From: Catenuloplanes indicus
Lineage (GTDB): Bacteria; Actinomycetota; Actinomycetes; Mycobacteriales; Micromonosporaceae
Direction: 5' to 3'
NCBI RefSeq assembly: GCF_030813715.1
Contig: NZ_JAUSUZ010000001.1
Location: forward strand, 7,732,501-7,796,500
Length of the DNA: 64,000 bases
A model generated the notes under the pieces. It saw nothing but the letters and a program-made list of their open reading frames with translations. It did not search any database and was not told where the DNA came from. This document shows, in pieces, positions 29,366-37,470 of this stretch (its first letter is position 1; every line of letters starts with the position of its first letter). The translations under genes were made by a program, and so were the position numbers.

Positions 29366-30061
29366 GTGCTCTTCGCTCTCGCCACGCCGGTCGCATTCAT
29401 CGGCTTCGCGCTCTCGTTCCTGCTGGCCGTCGTGGTGCGCGCGACGGCGATCCGGCTGGCGATCCGGGCGACGGGCCTCGAACAGCGGCGCACCCGGATC
29501 GCGTTCCAGCCGCGACACGACTTCGACGTGTTCGGCGTGGTCGCCTGCCTGATCGGCGGCATGGGCTGGGGCAAGGGCCTCGAGGTCGACGACCTGCCGT
29601 CCTATCGCGGGCGCGGGCGCAAGGCGATCGTCTACGCGGCCGGGCCGGTCTCCGTGTTCGTGCTGTCCCAGCTCGTGCTGCTCGGGTTCGCGCTCGGCTT
29701 CCCGGACTACCGGGCGCTGATGTCCGCGGTCGGGCCGCTGAACGTGAAGCTCGGCCTGCCTATGTCGCTGGGCACCGACCCGGCCGGCATCGGCGCGGAG
29801 ATCACCGCGGCGATCGGGATCGGTCTGTTCACGTTCGCGCTGTTCGACCTGATTCCGCTGCCGCCGCTGGACGGCTGGGGCCTGCTCTGGTGCAGCCTGA
29901 AGCGGCCCGGCACATCCGCCCAGAGCGCCCGGCTGTGGCTGGTCGACAAGAACATCGGTGTGGTGCTGCTCTTCCTGCTGCAGATCTTCCCGTTCGGCGG
30001 GCTGGCCTGGGTGTTGCTCAATCCGATCGGCACGCCGCTGCTGGGGATCTGGGCCTGGTGA
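29366..30061 (+). CDS. Site-2-protease-like membrane protein lacking the HExxH motif
   Basis: 231 residues from GTG 29366, 6 nt after parA. Four to six membrane helices. The layout matches family M50: GGMGWGKGLEVDDLPSYRG (GxGWakpv-like), KAIVYAAGPVSVFVLSQLVL (AGP motif) and FDLIPLPPLDGWGLLW (the LxPxPPLDG motif). The helix that should carry the zinc-binding HExxH reads LAVVVRATAIRLAIRATGLE: no His-Glu-His. It is therefore probably a pseudoprotease. It sits between parA and scpA and overlaps scpA by GTGA, so is co-translated with segregation proteins. Function unknown. Confidence 0.8.
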   Translation: MLFALATPVAFIGFALSFLLAVVVRATAIRLAIRATGLEQRRTRIAFQPRHDFDVFGVVACLIGGMGWGKGLEVDDLPSYRGRGRKAIVYAAGPVSVFVLSQLVLLGFALGFPDYRALMSAVGPLNVKLGLPMSLGTDPAGIGAEITAAIGIGLFTFALFDLIPLPPLDGWGLLWCSLKRPGTSAQSARLWLVDKNIGVVLLFLLQIFPFGGLAWVLLNPIGTPLLGIWAW

Positions 30062-31011
30062 GCGTCGATCACGTCACCGGGTCGGATTCTGCACAGCCCG
30101 GAGATGACACGTCCGGCTACGGTCAGCCGATGACGGACGGGCCGACGCAGGAGACCGTGGAGACCACCAGCGGTTTCCGGGTTCGGTTGCACAATTTTGA
30201 GGGTCCGTTCGACCTGCTGCTCCAGCTGATCGGCAAGCACAAGCTGGACGTCACCGAGATCGCGCTGCACACGGTCACGGACGAGTTCATCGCGTACATC
30301 CGGGCGATGGGCGACGACTGGGACCTGGACGAGACCAGTGAGTTCCTGATCATCGCGGCCACGCTGCTGGACCTGAAGGCGGCCCGGCTGCTGCCCGCGG
30401 CCGAGGTGGAGAACGAGGAGGACCTGGCGCTCCTCGAGGCCCGTGACCTGCTCTTCGCCCGGCTGCTGCAGTACAAGGCGTACAAGGAGGCGTCCGCGGT
30501 CATCGCGGATCTGGAGCGCGACGGCGCCCGGCGCTACCCGCGCGCGGTCAGCCTGGAGCCACGGTACGCGGAGGCGCTGCCCGACCTGATCTTCGGCTTC
30601 GGGCCGGACCGGATACTCAAGATAGCGATCAAGGCGTTCACGCCGAAGATCCCGCCGACCGTCGCGGTGCACCACATCCACCAGGTGCGGGTCAACGTAC
30701 GCGAGCACGCGGACATCGTGCAGAAGATGCTGCGCCGCGCCGGGATCGCCACGTTCGACGTGCTCTGCGCGGACTGCGAGAACACGCTGGAGATGGTGGC
30801 CCGGTTCCTGGCACTGCTGGAGCTCTACCGGGAGGGCCTGGTCGAGTTCGCGCAGCCGGAGTCGCTGGGCGTGCTGACCGTGAAGTGGACCGGCGGCGAC
30901 GAGGACGTCGATCTGCAGGTCGACGACTACGAGGGCACGAAGGACGTGGACACGGCCAAGGACGACCCGGTCCGGCCGGGCGCGGCGCAGGAAACGGAGG
31001 ACGGGGCGTGA
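30058..31011 (+). CDS. scpA: Segregation and condensation protein A
   Basis: 317 residues from GTG 30058 (coupled GTGA overlap); ATG 30130 would give 293 residues but has no near ribosome site. Kleisin family: FRVRLHNFEGPFDLLLQLI at the N-terminal SMC-binding end, KHKLDVTEIALHTVTDEFIA, FLIIAATLLDLKAARLLPA, and a C-terminal winged helix (DIVQKMLRRAGIATFDVLCA). With ScpB and SMC it forms the bacterial condensin that compacts and segregates chromosomes. The acidic C-terminal tail is loose. Overlaps scpB by GTGA. Confidence 0.95.
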   Translation: MSVDHVTGSDSAQPGDDTSGYGQPMTDGPTQETVETTSGFRVRLHNFEGPFDLLLQLIGKHKLDVTEIALHTVTDEFIAYIRAMGDDWDLDETSEFLIIAATLLDLKAARLLPAAEVENEEDLALLEARDLLFARLLQYKAYKEASAVIADLERDGARRYPRAVSLEPRYAEALPDLIFGFGPDRILKIAIKAFTPKIPPTVAVHHIHQVRVNVREHADIVQKMLRRAGIATFDVLCADCENTLEMVARFLALLELYREGLVEFAQPESLGVLTVKWTGGDEDVDLQVDDYEGTKDVDTAKDDPVRPGAAQETEDGA

Positions 31012-32060
31012 CCAGCGAGGACGAGCGCGGATCGCTGGCGGACGCGGCGGCCGCGTGGGTCCCGCCCTGGGACCGCCCGAAGCCGCCCGCAGCCGACGAT
31101 CAAGACCGGCCGGCCCCCGAGGGTACGGACGCGCGCGCCGCGGACCCCGCCGTCCGGCCCGCGGGCGACGCCGGTGTGGGTGCTGACGAGGCCGCCGGTG
31201 TGCGCGCCGGGGCGGCTGCCACGGAGCCGCCCGCCGGGGACGGGTCCGTGCCCGGTTCCGGCGATGTGGCCGAGCCGGTCACCGGCGACGGCCCGGAGCG
31301 GGTGCCGGGGGCGAGCGCCACCGTCGGTGACGGGGCGTCCCCGCCGGTCTCGGAGACCGAGCCGTCGCGCGCGGCCGCCGTACCCCTGCAGAAGTCGAAG
31401 CCGCAGGACACGACGGCGGAGGTGGCCGGCGGGGCGGCATCGGAGGCGCGGGCCGCGCCGAAGCGCCGGCGGGCGAAGCCCAAGCCGGCGGAGCCGGAAC
31501 CGGATCCGGTGTCGCTGATCGACGACGCGGAACTGCGCGGCGCGCTGGAGGCGATCCTGCTGGTCGTGGACGAGCCGGTCGCCGAGGTGATGCTGTCCCA
31601 GGTGCTGGAGCAGCCCACCGAGCGGGTGACGCAGATGCTGTACCTGCTGTCCGGCGAGTACACCGATCGCGGGCACGGCTTCGACCTGCGGCGGGTGGCC
31701 GGCGGCTGGCGGCTGTACACCCGTCCGGAGTACGCGGCGTACGTCGAACGGTTCGTGCTGGACGGGCAGACCGCGCGGCTGACGCAGGCCGCGCTGGAGA
31801 CGCTCGCGGTCGTCGCCTACAAGCAGCCGTGCAGCAGGTCACAGGTCTCCGCCATCCGCGGTGTGAACTGTGACGGCGTGATGCGTACGCTTGTCACCCG
31901 GGGGCTTGTCGAGGAGTGCGGCGCGGACGTGTCCGGCGCCTACCTCTACAAGACCACCACCCTGTTTCTCGAGAAACTCGGCATCGACTCGGTCGCGCAG
32001 CTCCCCCCGCTCGCGCCGTTCCTGCCGGACAATGTGGAAGAGATCGTCACCGATGCCTGA
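31008..32060 (+). CDS. scpB: Segregation and condensation protein B with long disordered N-terminus
   Basis: 350 residues from GTG 31008, with GGAGGACGGGG upstream. The ScpB double winged helix starts only at about residue 168 (LIDDAELRGALEAILLVVDE), and includes GGWRLYTRPEYAAYVERFV, LTQAALETLAVVAYKQPCSR and SAIRGVNCDGVMRTLVTRGL. Residues 1-167 are Ala/Pro/Gly/Glu-rich, plainly disordered, ending in a basic patch PKRRRAKPKP. Typical ScpB is near 200 residues. ScpB binds the ScpA kleisin. The last 8 nt overlap rluB. Confidence 0.93.
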   Translation: MTSEDERGSLADAAAAWVPPWDRPKPPAADDQDRPAPEGTDARAADPAVRPAGDAGVGADEAAGVRAGAAATEPPAGDGSVPGSGDVAEPVTGDGPERVPGASATVGDGASPPVSETEPSRAAAVPLQKSKPQDTTAEVAGGAASEARAAPKRRRAKPKPAEPEPDPVSLIDDAELRGALEAILLVVDEPVAEVMLSQVLEQPTERVTQMLYLLSGEYTDRGHGFDLRRVAGGWRLYTRPEYAAYVERFVLDGQTARLTQAALETLAVVAYKQPCSRSQVSAIRGVNCDGVMRTLVTRGLVEECGADVSGAYLYKTTTLFLEKLGIDSVAQLPPLAPFLPDNVEEIVTDA

Positions 32061-32787
32061 GAACGACGGCGCCGAACGGCTGCAGAAGGTCATGGCCGTG
32101 GCCGGTGTCGGGTCCCGCCGCGCCTGCGAGACACTCATCGCGCGCGGCAAGGTCACCGTGGACGGGCGTCTTGCCCGCCTGGGTGACCGCGCGAACCCGG
32201 CCACCTCCGTGATCATGGTCAACGGCGAGCGACTCGCCGCCGACCAGACCCTGGTCTACCTCGCGATGAACAAGCCCCGCGGCGTGGTCTCGACCATGGC
32301 CGACGAGAAGGGGCGCTCCGCGATCTCCGACTTCCTCGGCCGGGTCGAGCAGCGCGTCTACCACGTCGGGCGGCTGGACCAGGACTCCGAGGGCCTGCTG
32401 CTGCTCACCAACGACGGCACGCTCGCGCACAAGCTCACCCACCCGTCGTACGGCGTGGCCAAGACCTACCTGTGCGAGGTCGCCGGCCCGCTGCCGCGCG
32501 CGGTCGGCCGGCGGCTGCTGGCCGGCGTCGAGCTGGAGGACGGCCCGGCGAAGGCGGACGCGTTCAAGCTGGTCGACACGCTGGGCAAGACCGCGCAGAT
32601 CGAGATCACGCTGCACGAGGGGCGCAAGCACATCGTGCGCCGGCTGATGGACGAGGTCGGGCACCCGGTGTCCCGGCTGGTCCGCACGTCGATCGGCCCG
32701 ATCAAGCTGGGTGACCTGCGCTCCGGCCGTACCCGCCGGCTGAACAACGGCGAGATCGCGGCGCTGTTCGCGGCTGTCGAGGACTGA
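32053..32787 (+). CDS. rluB: 23S rRNA pseudouridine synthase, RluB/RsuA family
   Basis: 244 residues from ATG 32053, overlapping scpB by 8 nt. N-terminal S4 domain (RLQKVMAVAGVGSRRACETL), then the RsuA-type catalytic domain: VYLAMNKPRGVVSTMADEKG, YHVGRLDQDSEGLLLLTNDG (catalytic Asp in GRLDxDSEG), HEGRKHIVRRLMDEVGHPV. RluB makes pseudouridine 2605 of E. coli 23S rRNA; site choice here is by homology. Same operon as scpAB. Confidence 0.92.
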   Translation: MPENDGAERLQKVMAVAGVGSRRACETLIARGKVTVDGRLARLGDRANPATSVIMVNGERLAADQTLVYLAMNKPRGVVSTMADEKGRSAISDFLGRVEQRVYHVGRLDQDSEGLLLLTNDGTLAHKLTHPSYGVAKTYLCEVAGPLPRAVGRRLLAGVELEDGPAKADAFKLVDTLGKTAQIEITLHEGRKHIVRRLMDEVGHPVSRLVRTSIGPIKLGDLRSGRTRRLNNGEIAALFAAVED

Positions 32788-32859
32788 CCCAGTTCGGTGG
32801 TGTGCCGGGTCACCGGGCATCATTGAACAGTTGTCCTGGGCATGGCGAGTGGAGGAACG

Positions 32860-33531
32860 GTGGAAGAAAACGGGCGATGTGTGGTGGCCGTCGACGGGCC
32901 GTCCGGGTCCGGGAAGTCCACCGTTTCGCGGCGGCTGGCGACCGCGCTCGACGCGCGTTACCTGGACACCGGGGCCATGTACCGGGCGGTGACCTGGGGT
33001 GTCATCCGGGCGGGTGTGCCGCTCTCCGATCCGGCGGCCGTCGCCGCGGTCGTCGCCGGTCTTTCGCTGGAGATCGGCACCGACCCTTCCGCACCTTTTG
33101 TCCGGGTGGACGGCGTCTCCGTCGACGGCCCGATCCGCGGCGCCGAGGTGACCGCGCACGTGTCCGCGGTCGCGTCCGTCGCAGCGGTGCGGCAGCAGCT
33201 GGTCGCCCAGCAGCGGGCGATCATCGCGGACGCCGGGCGGATCGTGGTCGAAGGACGCGACATCGGGACGGTCGTGGCGCCGGACGCGTCGCTGAAGGTG
33301 TACCTGACCGCGTCCGCGGAGGCGCGTGCGCAGCGGCGCAGCCTGGAGAACGCGGCGGACGTCGCGGCCACCCAGGCCGACCTGGCCCGGCGCGACAAGA
33401 TCGACTCCAGTCGTGCGGTGGATCCGCTGACCCAGGCGGAGGACGCGGTCGTGCTGGACACCACCGCGATGGGCATCGACGAGGCCGTGGCGCGTCTTCG
33501 CGAGCTACTTGATACGCGGGTGACCGCATGA
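32860..33531 (+). CDS. cmk: Cytidylate kinase
   Basis: 223 residues from GTG 32860, chosen because GGAGGA (32851-32856) precedes it; ATG 32842 adds six residues before that site. P-loop [38 protein letters not shown] (substrate site); [32 protein letters not shown] and [14 protein letters not shown] (lid/CMP site). It phosphorylates CMP and dCMP. Overlaps der by ATGA, the usual cmk-der pair. Confidence 0.95.
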   Translation: MEENGRCVVAVDGPSGSGKSTVSRRLATALDARYLDTGAMYRAVTWGVIRAGVPLSDPAAVAAVVAGLSLEIGTDPSAPFVRVDGVSVDGPIRGAEVTAHVSAVASVAAVRQQLVAQQRAIIADAGRIVVEGRDIGTVVAPDASLKVYLTASAEARAQRRSLENAADVAATQADLARRDKIDSSRAVDPLTQAEDAVVLDTTAMGIDEAVARLRELLDTRVTA

Positions 33532-34928
33532 CGTCAGTTGAGGTTTCGGAAATGTCGGAAATAGTGGATTCGCCGGCCTCGGTGTCCGTGGTCAATCCGG
33601 TCGTGGCCGTGGTCGGCCGGCCCAACGTCGGCAAGTCGACGCTGGTCAACCGGATCATCGGTCGTCGCCAGGCGGTCGTGCAGGACACGCCGGGCGTGAC
33701 CCGCGACCGCGTGCCGTACGACGCGGAGTGGCTCGGCCGCCAGTTCACCGTGGTCGACACCGGCGGCTGGGAGCCGGACGCGAAGGACCGCGCCGCCGCG
33801 ATCGCCGCCCAGGCCGAGGCCGCGATCGCCACCGCCGACGTGGTGCTGTTCGTGGTGGACGCGGTCGTCGGCAGCACGAACGTGGACGAGGCCGCGGTCA
33901 AGATGCTGCGCCGCAGCCACAAGCCGGTCATCCTGGTCGCGAACAAGGTCGACAACCAGAACCTCGAGGTCGAGGCGACCAGCCTGTGGTCGCTCGGGCT
34001 CGGCCAGCCGTACCCGGTCTCCGCGCTGCACGGCCGCGGCTCCGGCGAACTGCTGGACGCGCTGCTCGACGCGATGCCGTCCGCGCCGCGCGTGGTCGAG
34101 GAGACCGAGCGCGGCCCGCGCCGCGTCGCACTGGTGGGCCGGCCGAACGTCGGTAAGTCCAGCCTGCTCAACCGGCTCGCCAAGGAGGAGCGCGCGGTCG
34201 TCGACTCGGTCGCCGGCACCACCGTCGACCCGGTGGACAGCCTGGTCGAGCTGGGCGGCGAGGTCTGGCAGTTCGTCGACACCGCCGGGCTGCGCAAGCG
34301 CGTCGGCCAGGCCAGCGGCACGGAATACTACGCGTCGCTGCGGACCAACGCGGCGCTGGAGGCCGCCGAGGTCGCGGTGGTGCTGCTCGACGCGTCCGAG
34401 GTGATCAGCGAGCAGGACCAGCGCATCCTGAGCATGGTCGTCGAGTCCGGGCGTGCCGTCGTCATCGCGTTCAACAAGTGGGATCTGGTCGACGCGGACC
34501 GCCGCCACTACCTGGACAAGGAGATCGAGCGCGAACTGCGCCGCATCCCGTGGGCCGTCCGGGTGAACATCTCCGCGAAGTCCGGGCGCGCGGTCGACAA
34601 GCTGGCACCGGCGATCCGCACGGCGCTGGAGAGCTGGGAACTGCGCGTCCCGACCGGTCACCTCAACCAGTGGCTGACCGCGCTCACCCAGGCCACGCCG
34701 CACCCGGTGCGTGGCGGTCGCGCACCGCGCATCCTGTTCGCCACCCAGCCGGGCGTGTCGCCGCCGCGGTTCGTGCTGTTCACGACCGGGCCGCTGGACG
34801 CGGGCTACCAGCGGTTCGTGGAGCGGAAGCTGCGCGAGGAGTTCGGCTTCGAGGGGTCGCCGATCGAGATCGCGGTCAAGCCGCGGAAGCAGGTCGGGCC
34901 GGGCGGGCGCGGCAAGGCGCACGGCTGA
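33528..34928 (+). CDS. der: Ribosome assembly GTPase Der (EngA)
   Basis: 466 residues from ATG 33528. Two GTPase domains in tandem: [16 protein letters not shown] with DTGGW and NKVD, then [16 protein letters not shown] with DTAGL and NKWD. The C-terminal KH-like domain ([20 protein letters not shown] ... [20 protein letters not shown]) is complete. It acts in 50S subunit maturation. Last gene of the conserved block and followed by a strong terminator. Confidence 0.97.
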   Translation: MTSVEVSEMSEIVDSPASVSVVNPVVAVVGRPNVGKSTLVNRIIGRRQAVVQDTPGVTRDRVPYDAEWLGRQFTVVDTGGWEPDAKDRAAAIAAQAEAAIATADVVLFVVDAVVGSTNVDEAAVKMLRRSHKPVILVANKVDNQNLEVEATSLWSLGLGQPYPVSALHGRGSGELLDALLDAMPSAPRVVEETERGPRRVALVGRPNVGKSSLLNRLAKEERAVVDSVAGTTVDPVDSLVELGGEVWQFVDTAGLRKRVGQASGTEYYASLRTNAALEAAEVAVVLLDASEVISEQDQRILSMVVESGRAVVIAFNKWDLVDADRRHYLDKEIERELRRIPWAVRVNISAKSGRAVDKLAPAIRTALESWELRVPTGHLNQWLTALTQATPHPVRGGRAPRILFATQPGVSPPRFVLFTTGPLDAGYQRFVERKLREEFGFEGSPIEIAVKPRKQVGPGGRGKAHG

Positions 34929-34942
34929 CCCACCTGCTCTGC

Positions 34943-34980
34943 ACGAAAGGCCACGCCGGCGGTACGGCGTGGCCTTTCGT
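34943..34980 (+). terminator. Terminator after der
   Basis: ACGAAAGGCCACGCCG (34943-34958) and CGGCGTGGCCTTTCGT (34965-34980) form a perfect 16-bp stem with a GCGGTA loop, followed by TTCTTC. It marks the right edge of the conserved housekeeping block. Confidence 0.92.
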
Positions 34981-35006
34981 TTCTTCGGCGTGGTGCCGTT
35001 TCGGAG

Positions 35007-35150
35007 TCAGCGGAGGCCGAGGGTGAGCGTGCCGCGCGGGTGGCCGCGTTCGCTCCCGGCGTGCGCGGCCGCGGCGAGCGGGTGGCCGCGCCGAGGCGTG
35101 ACCAGGACGCCGTGATCGGTGACCCGGCGTGCGATCTCCGCCGGGGGCGC
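35007..35150 (-). pseudogene. Possible remnant of a PLP-fold (MocR-like) protein C-terminus
   Basis: The minus frame reads PPAEIARRVTDHGVLVTPRR, then a short Ala-rich stretch and GTLTLGLR-stop. This echoes the last part of MocR/aminotransferase proteins (a helix, xGVLVxPG, then a final LRLGF/LGLR strand). No start or catalytic region remains. The match is weak and could be chance. Confidence 0.25.
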
Positions 35151-35420
35151 GCGCGTCCGCTCGCCCCCGGTCGGCGATCGTGACGTTCCGGTCGGTGGTG
35201 CGGCGCAAGGACTTGCCGGTAGCGGCGTCACGCGACGCGGCGGCCGATGTCGTGGAGCGGCTCGCCGTGGATGACGTGATGCGACGGTTGTCGCGGCCGG
35301 TGGGCGGTGGGGAGATCGACGCGGTGCCGAGGCCGGGGGACCACGGTCGTCGCGGCGCTGCCCCTGGCCGGTGGCGTGGCCGCCGGGCCGGCCGCCGTGA
35401 CGCGGGCCGGTGCGGTGTAG

Positions 35421-35580
35421 CGGGCACGGCTCAACGCGCGGGAGCTGGAGGTGCTGGACGGGATCGCGCGCGGCCTGCGTAACCGGGCGAACGCGGCGGA
35501 GCTGCGGCTGAGTGAGCACACGGTCAAGTTCCACGTGCTCAACCTGCTGGGAAGCTGGGCGCCGGTTCGCGTGGTGAGGC
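35421..35580 (+). pseudogene. LuxR-type HTH remnant
   Basis: Following a TAG at 35418-35420, the frame reads LNARELEVLDGIARGLRNRA and then ELRLSEHTVKFHVLNLL, the core of a LuxR/NarL DNA-binding domain (LTxRExEVLxxIAxGLSNxEIA...LSExTVKxHVxNLL). No start codon with a ribosome site and no receiver domain remain in frame, and the normal IAxRLG segment is altered. It is a decayed response-regulator fragment. Confidence 0.6.
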
Positions 35581-35596
35581 CGCCGCGCCCATGCCT

Positions 35597-35643
35597 GTCA
35601 ACCGAGGTTGACGAACGTACAGCTGTCAACTACGGTTGACAGC
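35597..35643 (+). promoter_or_regulatory. Leaderless promoter overlapped by two palindromic operators
   Basis: TTGACG (35608-35613), 17-bp spacer, TACGGT (35631-35636), then 7 nt to the ATG at 35644. Two palindromes cover both elements: GTCAACC-GA-GGTTGAC (35597-35612) over the -35 and GCTGTCAAC-TACG-GTTGACAGC (35622-35643) over the -10. The half-site GTCAAC is shared. Repression by the adjacent HTH protein is the simplest reading. Confidence 0.8.
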
Positions 35644-35874
35644 ATGAGTGAGGGAACGGATCTCGCCACCGCGGCGGCCGGGCCCGACGTGAAGGTCGGG
35701 TTGCGGGCCACGGTGGCACTGCGGAAGCTGGCCGAGCGCCTGGAGGCGCTCCAGGTCGCGAACGCGCGACGCCAGGGCTGGTCCTGGCAGGAGATCGCCG
35801 ATGCGCTGGAGGTCTCCCGGCAGGCCGTGCACAAGAAGCACGCCGGACGAGCGAGGGGGAACGGGGATGTTTGA
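35644..35874 (+). CDS. Small HTH protein partnered with a Clp-N protein
   Basis: 76 residues from ATG 35644, which lies at the predicted transcription start. Residues 20-50 form a helix (VALRKLAERLEALQVANARR), and 51-68 the HTH QGWSWQEIADALEVSRQAVH with a basic end (KKHAGRARG). No effector domain. Its stop overlaps the next start by 8 nt, so the two proteins are made together. It probably binds the GTCAAC palindromes and represses its own operon. A release signal through the Clp-N partner is inference. Confidence 0.85.
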   Translation: MSEGTDLATAAAGPDVKVGLRATVALRKLAERLEALQVANARRQGWSWQEIADALEVSRQAVHKKHAGRARGNGDV

Positions 35875-36439
35875 GCGATTCACCGCCGAGGCGCGGGCCG
35901 TGGTCGTCCAGGCCCAGGCCGAGGCGCGCGAGCTGGGGCACACGAGGATCGGCACCGAGCACGTGCTGCTCGCGCTGCTCGGCGCGGACGCGGGGGAGGC
36001 CGGATACGTGCTGCGTGGCGCCGGGCTCGACCGGGACGACGTCCGGGCGCGCATCCAGGCGCTGCTCGACAAGCCCGCGCTCGGGCCGGAGGACGCGGCC
36101 GCACTGCGCGCGATCGGGATCGACCTGGACGCGGTACTGGCCCGGATGGACGAGACGTTCGGCATGCAGCCGGTGGAGCCGCAGCCGGAGCCGGGCCGCC
36201 GGTGGTGGCAGCTGCCGAAGGGCGGGCACATCCCGTTCAGCTCGCACGCGAAGAAAACGCTCGAGCTGGCGCTGCGCGAGGCGCTCGCGCTGCGCTCCCG
36301 CGAGCTGCGGCCGGAACACATCCTGCTCGGCCTGCTGCGCGAGAAGCAAGGGCTCGGCGCACGCGTGCTGGCCGACGCCGGGCTCGACCTCGAGGTGCTG
36401 CGCCAGGACGTGCTGGCCACCCTCCCCAAGGCGGCCTGA
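35867..36439 (+). CDS. Double Clp N-terminal domain protein
   Basis: 190 residues from ATG 35867 with GAGGGGG 7 nt upstream. Two Clp-N repeats: residues 1-75 (MFERFTAEARAVVVQAQAEA, LGHTRIGTEHVLLALLG) and about 120-185 (FSSHAKKTLELALREALALR, LRPEHILLGLLREKQGLGAR). No AAA+ domain, so it is not a ClpC unfoldase but an adaptor-type or decoy module. Clp-N domains bind adaptors and, in ClpC, phospho-arginine. Coupled to the HTH gene. Its stop codon lies in a 19-bp tandem duplication. Confidence 0.88.
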   Translation: MFERFTAEARAVVVQAQAEARELGHTRIGTEHVLLALLGADAGEAGYVLRGAGLDRDDVRARIQALLDKPALGPEDAAALRAIGIDLDAVLARMDETFGMQPVEPQPEPGRRWWQLPKGGHIPFSSHAKKTLELALREALALRSRELRPEHILLGLLREKQGLGARVLADAGLDLEVLRQDVLATLPKAA

Positions 36440-36474
36440 CCGTCCGGGGCCGGCTTGACCGTCCGGGGCCGGCT
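36437..36474 (+). repeat. Perfect 19-bp tandem duplication at a stop codon
   Basis: TGACCGTCCGGGGCCGGCT occurs twice, 36437-36455 and 36456-36474; the first copy begins with the stop codon of the Clp-N gene. The second copy supplies one arm of the following hairpin. Confidence 0.9.
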
Positions 36475-36497
36475 TGCCCGGCCGCTGCCGGCCCCGG
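36463..36497 (+). terminator. Terminator after the HTH/Clp-N pair
   Basis: CCGGGGCCGGC (36463-36473) pairs with GCCGGCCCCGG (36487-36497), 13-nt loop, no U-tract. It may also serve the convergent small gene at 36578-36772. Confidence 0.65.
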
Positions 36498-36577
36498 CCC
36501 GCAGGGCCGCCACCGGCTGCGCACCGCGACACCCGTGCTCGTCGCGGTGTGCAGCAGCCGTCAGAGCAGCGGCGGGC

Positions 36578-36772
36578 TCACGCCTCGATCAGCTCGTCCG
36601 CGGTCAGTTCCCGCGCGACCAGCCATGCGCCCAGTTCCGGGATGCCGCCCAGCGTGCGCCCGTGTGCCGACACGCTCACGCCGAGCAGCTCGAAGACCCG
36701 GATCCGACGCTCCTCGATCTGGATCCGCCACCGCCGCCCGTCCCGGTCCGGTGGCGTGATCAACACGCGCAC
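36578..36772 (-). CDS. Small hypothetical protein
   Basis: 64 residues from GTG 36772. It reads as a compact beta-rich domain (VLITPPDRDGRRWRIQIEER, RIRVFELLGVSVSAHGRTLG) with a helical end (LGAWLVARELTADELIEA). A weak AGG lies about 10 nt upstream; GTG 36766 is an alternative. Codon position bias fits a gene, but I do not recognise a family. It stands alone on the minus strand between a Clp-N gene and a Pro-rich secreted protein. Confidence 0.55.
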   Translation of the reverse strand: MRVLITPPDRDGRRWRIQIEERRIRVFELLGVSVSAHGRTLGGIPELGAWLVARELTADELIEA

Positions 36773-37037
36773 CGCGGCAGCCTAACCCTCTGAAGACCCA
36801 AAAATCAGGAAGAATCGGGGGTACGGGCGCCCCGCGCATCGATCCGGCGAAAAAATCGGCCGCGCCGGTCAGGCTTCGCATCCGCCCTGGTCGCGACCGC
36901 CTTCGGCGGGTGCACGACGCCGCCGGTCGCGTCGCTGATGTGGTGGATCGTGGCGTTTGTGGCGTGCCGATCCGGGCGTATCGGTCTAGGGTGGACGTCG
37001 CGGGGAAAGAACTGAGGAGGCGACCGGGGAGGCTCTT

Positions 37038-37451
37038 GTGGCGGTAAGGCCGTGGCATCTGTTCGGCGTGATCGTCGCGTTCGGCGTCGGTCCCGCGGTC
37101 TGGATCGGCGGCAGCCTGGTCCCGCAACCGGCCTCCGGCACCACGCCGTCGCCGTCCGCGTCCAGCACGTCCGCGTCGCCGACACCCACGGCCAGTGCCG
37201 CACCGGCCACCGCCGACGCCGCCGTCCAGCCGACCGGGGTGCCCGGCACCTGGGTGCCCACCGCGAACCCGGCACCCACCAGCGCCGTGCCGGCCACGCC
37301 CGCCGCGACACCGGCCACGCCCGCCCCGCCGGCCGGCACGCCGAGCCCCACCCGCCCGCCGGCCACCGGCTCGCCGCGCCCGTCCTGGTCGATCATCCTG
37401 CCGCCGATCTTCCCGCCGCCGAGCACCCCACCGGACGACGACGCGCCCTGA
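37038..37451 (+). CDS. Membrane-anchored or secreted Pro/Thr/Ser-rich protein
   Basis: 137 residues from GTG 37038, with GGGGAGG 5 nt upstream. Residues 4-28 (WHLFGVIVAFGVGPAVWIGG) form one membrane helix or uncleaved signal. The rest is low-complexity Pro, Ala, Thr and Ser (TPSPSASSTSASPTPTASA; PATPAATPATPAPPAG) and ends in DDDAP. No folded domain. Such stalks are often O-mannosylated in actinomycetes; role unknown. Upstream 36780-37037 contains only a possible -10 box TAGGGT near 36987. Confidence 0.7.
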   Translation: MAVRPWHLFGVIVAFGVGPAVWIGGSLVPQPASGTTPSPSASSTSASPTPTASAAPATADAAVQPTGVPGTWVPTANPAPTSAVPATPAATPATPAPPAGTPSPTRPPATGSPRPSWSIILPPIFPPPSTPPDDDAP

Positions 37452-37470
37452 CCGGCCGCGCGCCGGTCAG
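37448..37470. terminator. Short bidirectional terminator hairpin
   Basis: CTGACCGGC (37448-37456) and GCCGGTCAG (37462-37470), CGCGC loop. It spans the stop codon of the Pro-rich gene and the end of the convergent beta-propeller gene. Confidence 0.6.

Larger units (their letters stand above)
34981..35596. other. 616-bp region of gene remnants without an intact gene
   Basis: Between the der terminator and the HTH promoter there is no convincing intact gene. Two fragments stand out: a minus-strand stretch resembling the C-terminal end of an aminotransferase-fold protein, and a plus-strand LuxR-type HTH fragment (separate entries). The middle (about 35150-35410) is GC-rich coding-like DNA with stops in all useful frames. 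It looks like a decayed locus. Confidence 0.55.

Noticed and set aside
29366-30061. Active site-2 protease
   Set aside because: The HExxH zinc motif is missing; only the C-terminal LxPxPPLDG and AGP motifs remain.
35644-36439. HTH/Clp-N pair as a toxin-antitoxin system
   Set aside because: The second protein is a known non-toxic fold (Clp-N) with no RNase or kinase motif; small size and coupling alone are not enough.
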